The position numbers were made by a program, and so were the translations under genes. A DNA stretch of 64,000 nucleotides from Thermoplasmata archaeon (GTDB lineage Archaea > Thermoplasmatota > Thermoplasmata > Lutacidiplasmatales > UBA184): assembly GCA_021816865.1 (NCBI GenBank), contig JAKAWX010000002.1:228039-292038 (forward strand), written 5' to 3'. Shown here one piece after another: positions 63,628-64,000 of this stretch (its first letter is position 1; every line of letters starts with the position of its first letter). Under the pieces are notes generated by a model, which worked only from the letters and a program-made list of their open reading frames with translations, was not told the DNA's origin and ran no database searches.

Positions 63628-63832
63628 CCTCTGCCCTCGACTCCCGAGACGCGTTGCCGATTCGAGGTCCGGGGGATGAAGCCCGCGTCAACGGCCGTTG
63701 ACGGGAGGCCCGGGGGCACGGGCGGCCGCTCCAGAGCGATGGGCCCCGGGGGAGTCGATCGGCCAGTTCACCGGACGCGAACGAGAGGTCGATGGCAGGA
63801 CGATTGCCGGACTCGGTGCGTCCGAACATCGA

Positions 63833-64000
63833 TCAGGCGAAGAGATCCTCGAGCGGGTTTCCGAGTTCCTTCGCTTCCCTCACTCGGACGCCCTTCTCGC
63901 CCAACTCCTTCAACAACCCCGATACTTCCTCGGGCCCGGAGAGTTCGAACACATAGTACTCGCCCTTGAGTCGCTCGGGAGGAAGCGCGCGCTCCCCTCC
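63833..64000 (-). CDS. C-terminal fragment, possibly ABC transporter ATPase (truncated by window edge)
   Basis: Reverse-strand reading ...GGERALPPERLKGEYYVFELSGPEEVSGLLKELGEKGVRVREAKELGNPLEDLFA*. NPLEDLF resembles the C-terminal PSLEDVF motif of ABC-2-type ATPases. Confidence 0.4.
   Translation of the reverse strand, partial: GGERALPPERLKGEYYVFELSGPEEVSGLLKELGEKGVRVREAKELGNPLEDLFA

Noticed and set aside
1-64000. tRNA, rRNA, transposon or CRISPR loci
   Set aside because: None recognised by eye on either strand. Should be confirmed with tRNAscan-SE, Infernal and CRISPR finders, which could not be run here.

Overview
This is a high-GC, gene-dense window. Gene content points to an archaeon, probably a Thermoplasmata-like lineage: thermosome, thermopsin-family surface protein, archaeal-style tandem winged-helix regulators, AsnA, and many AT-box promoters about 25-35 nt upstream of start codons. 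That taxonomic placement is inference. I found no rRNA, tRNA, CRISPR array or transposase, but my RNA search was by eye only. The left ~16 kb is a cell-envelope region: methyltransferase, GT2-nucleotidyltransferase fusion, cupredoxin, a large thermopsin/beta-helix protein, a membrane GT2, and a DUF2341/PKD protein. The rest is mostly metabolism: GltD-like flavoproteins, an Old Yellow Enzyme homologue, a P5C dehydrogenase plus heteromeric amino-acid dehydrogenase, citrate synthase, AsnA and a nucleoside phosphorylase, together with thermosome, DEAD-box helicase, GNATs and small zinc-ribbon proteins. The strongest candidate for an undescribed system is a duplicated three-gene cassette: a 3-TM small membrane protein, a tandem winged-helix regulator and an anchored exported protein. 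A ~32-37 bp promoter/operator-like element occurs three times and fits this cassette. Each copy has two TTGG-N-half-sites exactly 21 bp apart and lies 33-35 nt upstream of the (re-assigned) start codon. The copies precede exported protein A, exported protein B and the membrane glycosyltransferase. Other notable items are a 37-aa, 13-Cys metallothionein-like micro-ORF, a 14-aa Lys/Arg-rich micro-ORF with its own AT box and terminator-like hairpin, and a CDGSH iron-sulfur protein missing from the ORF track.
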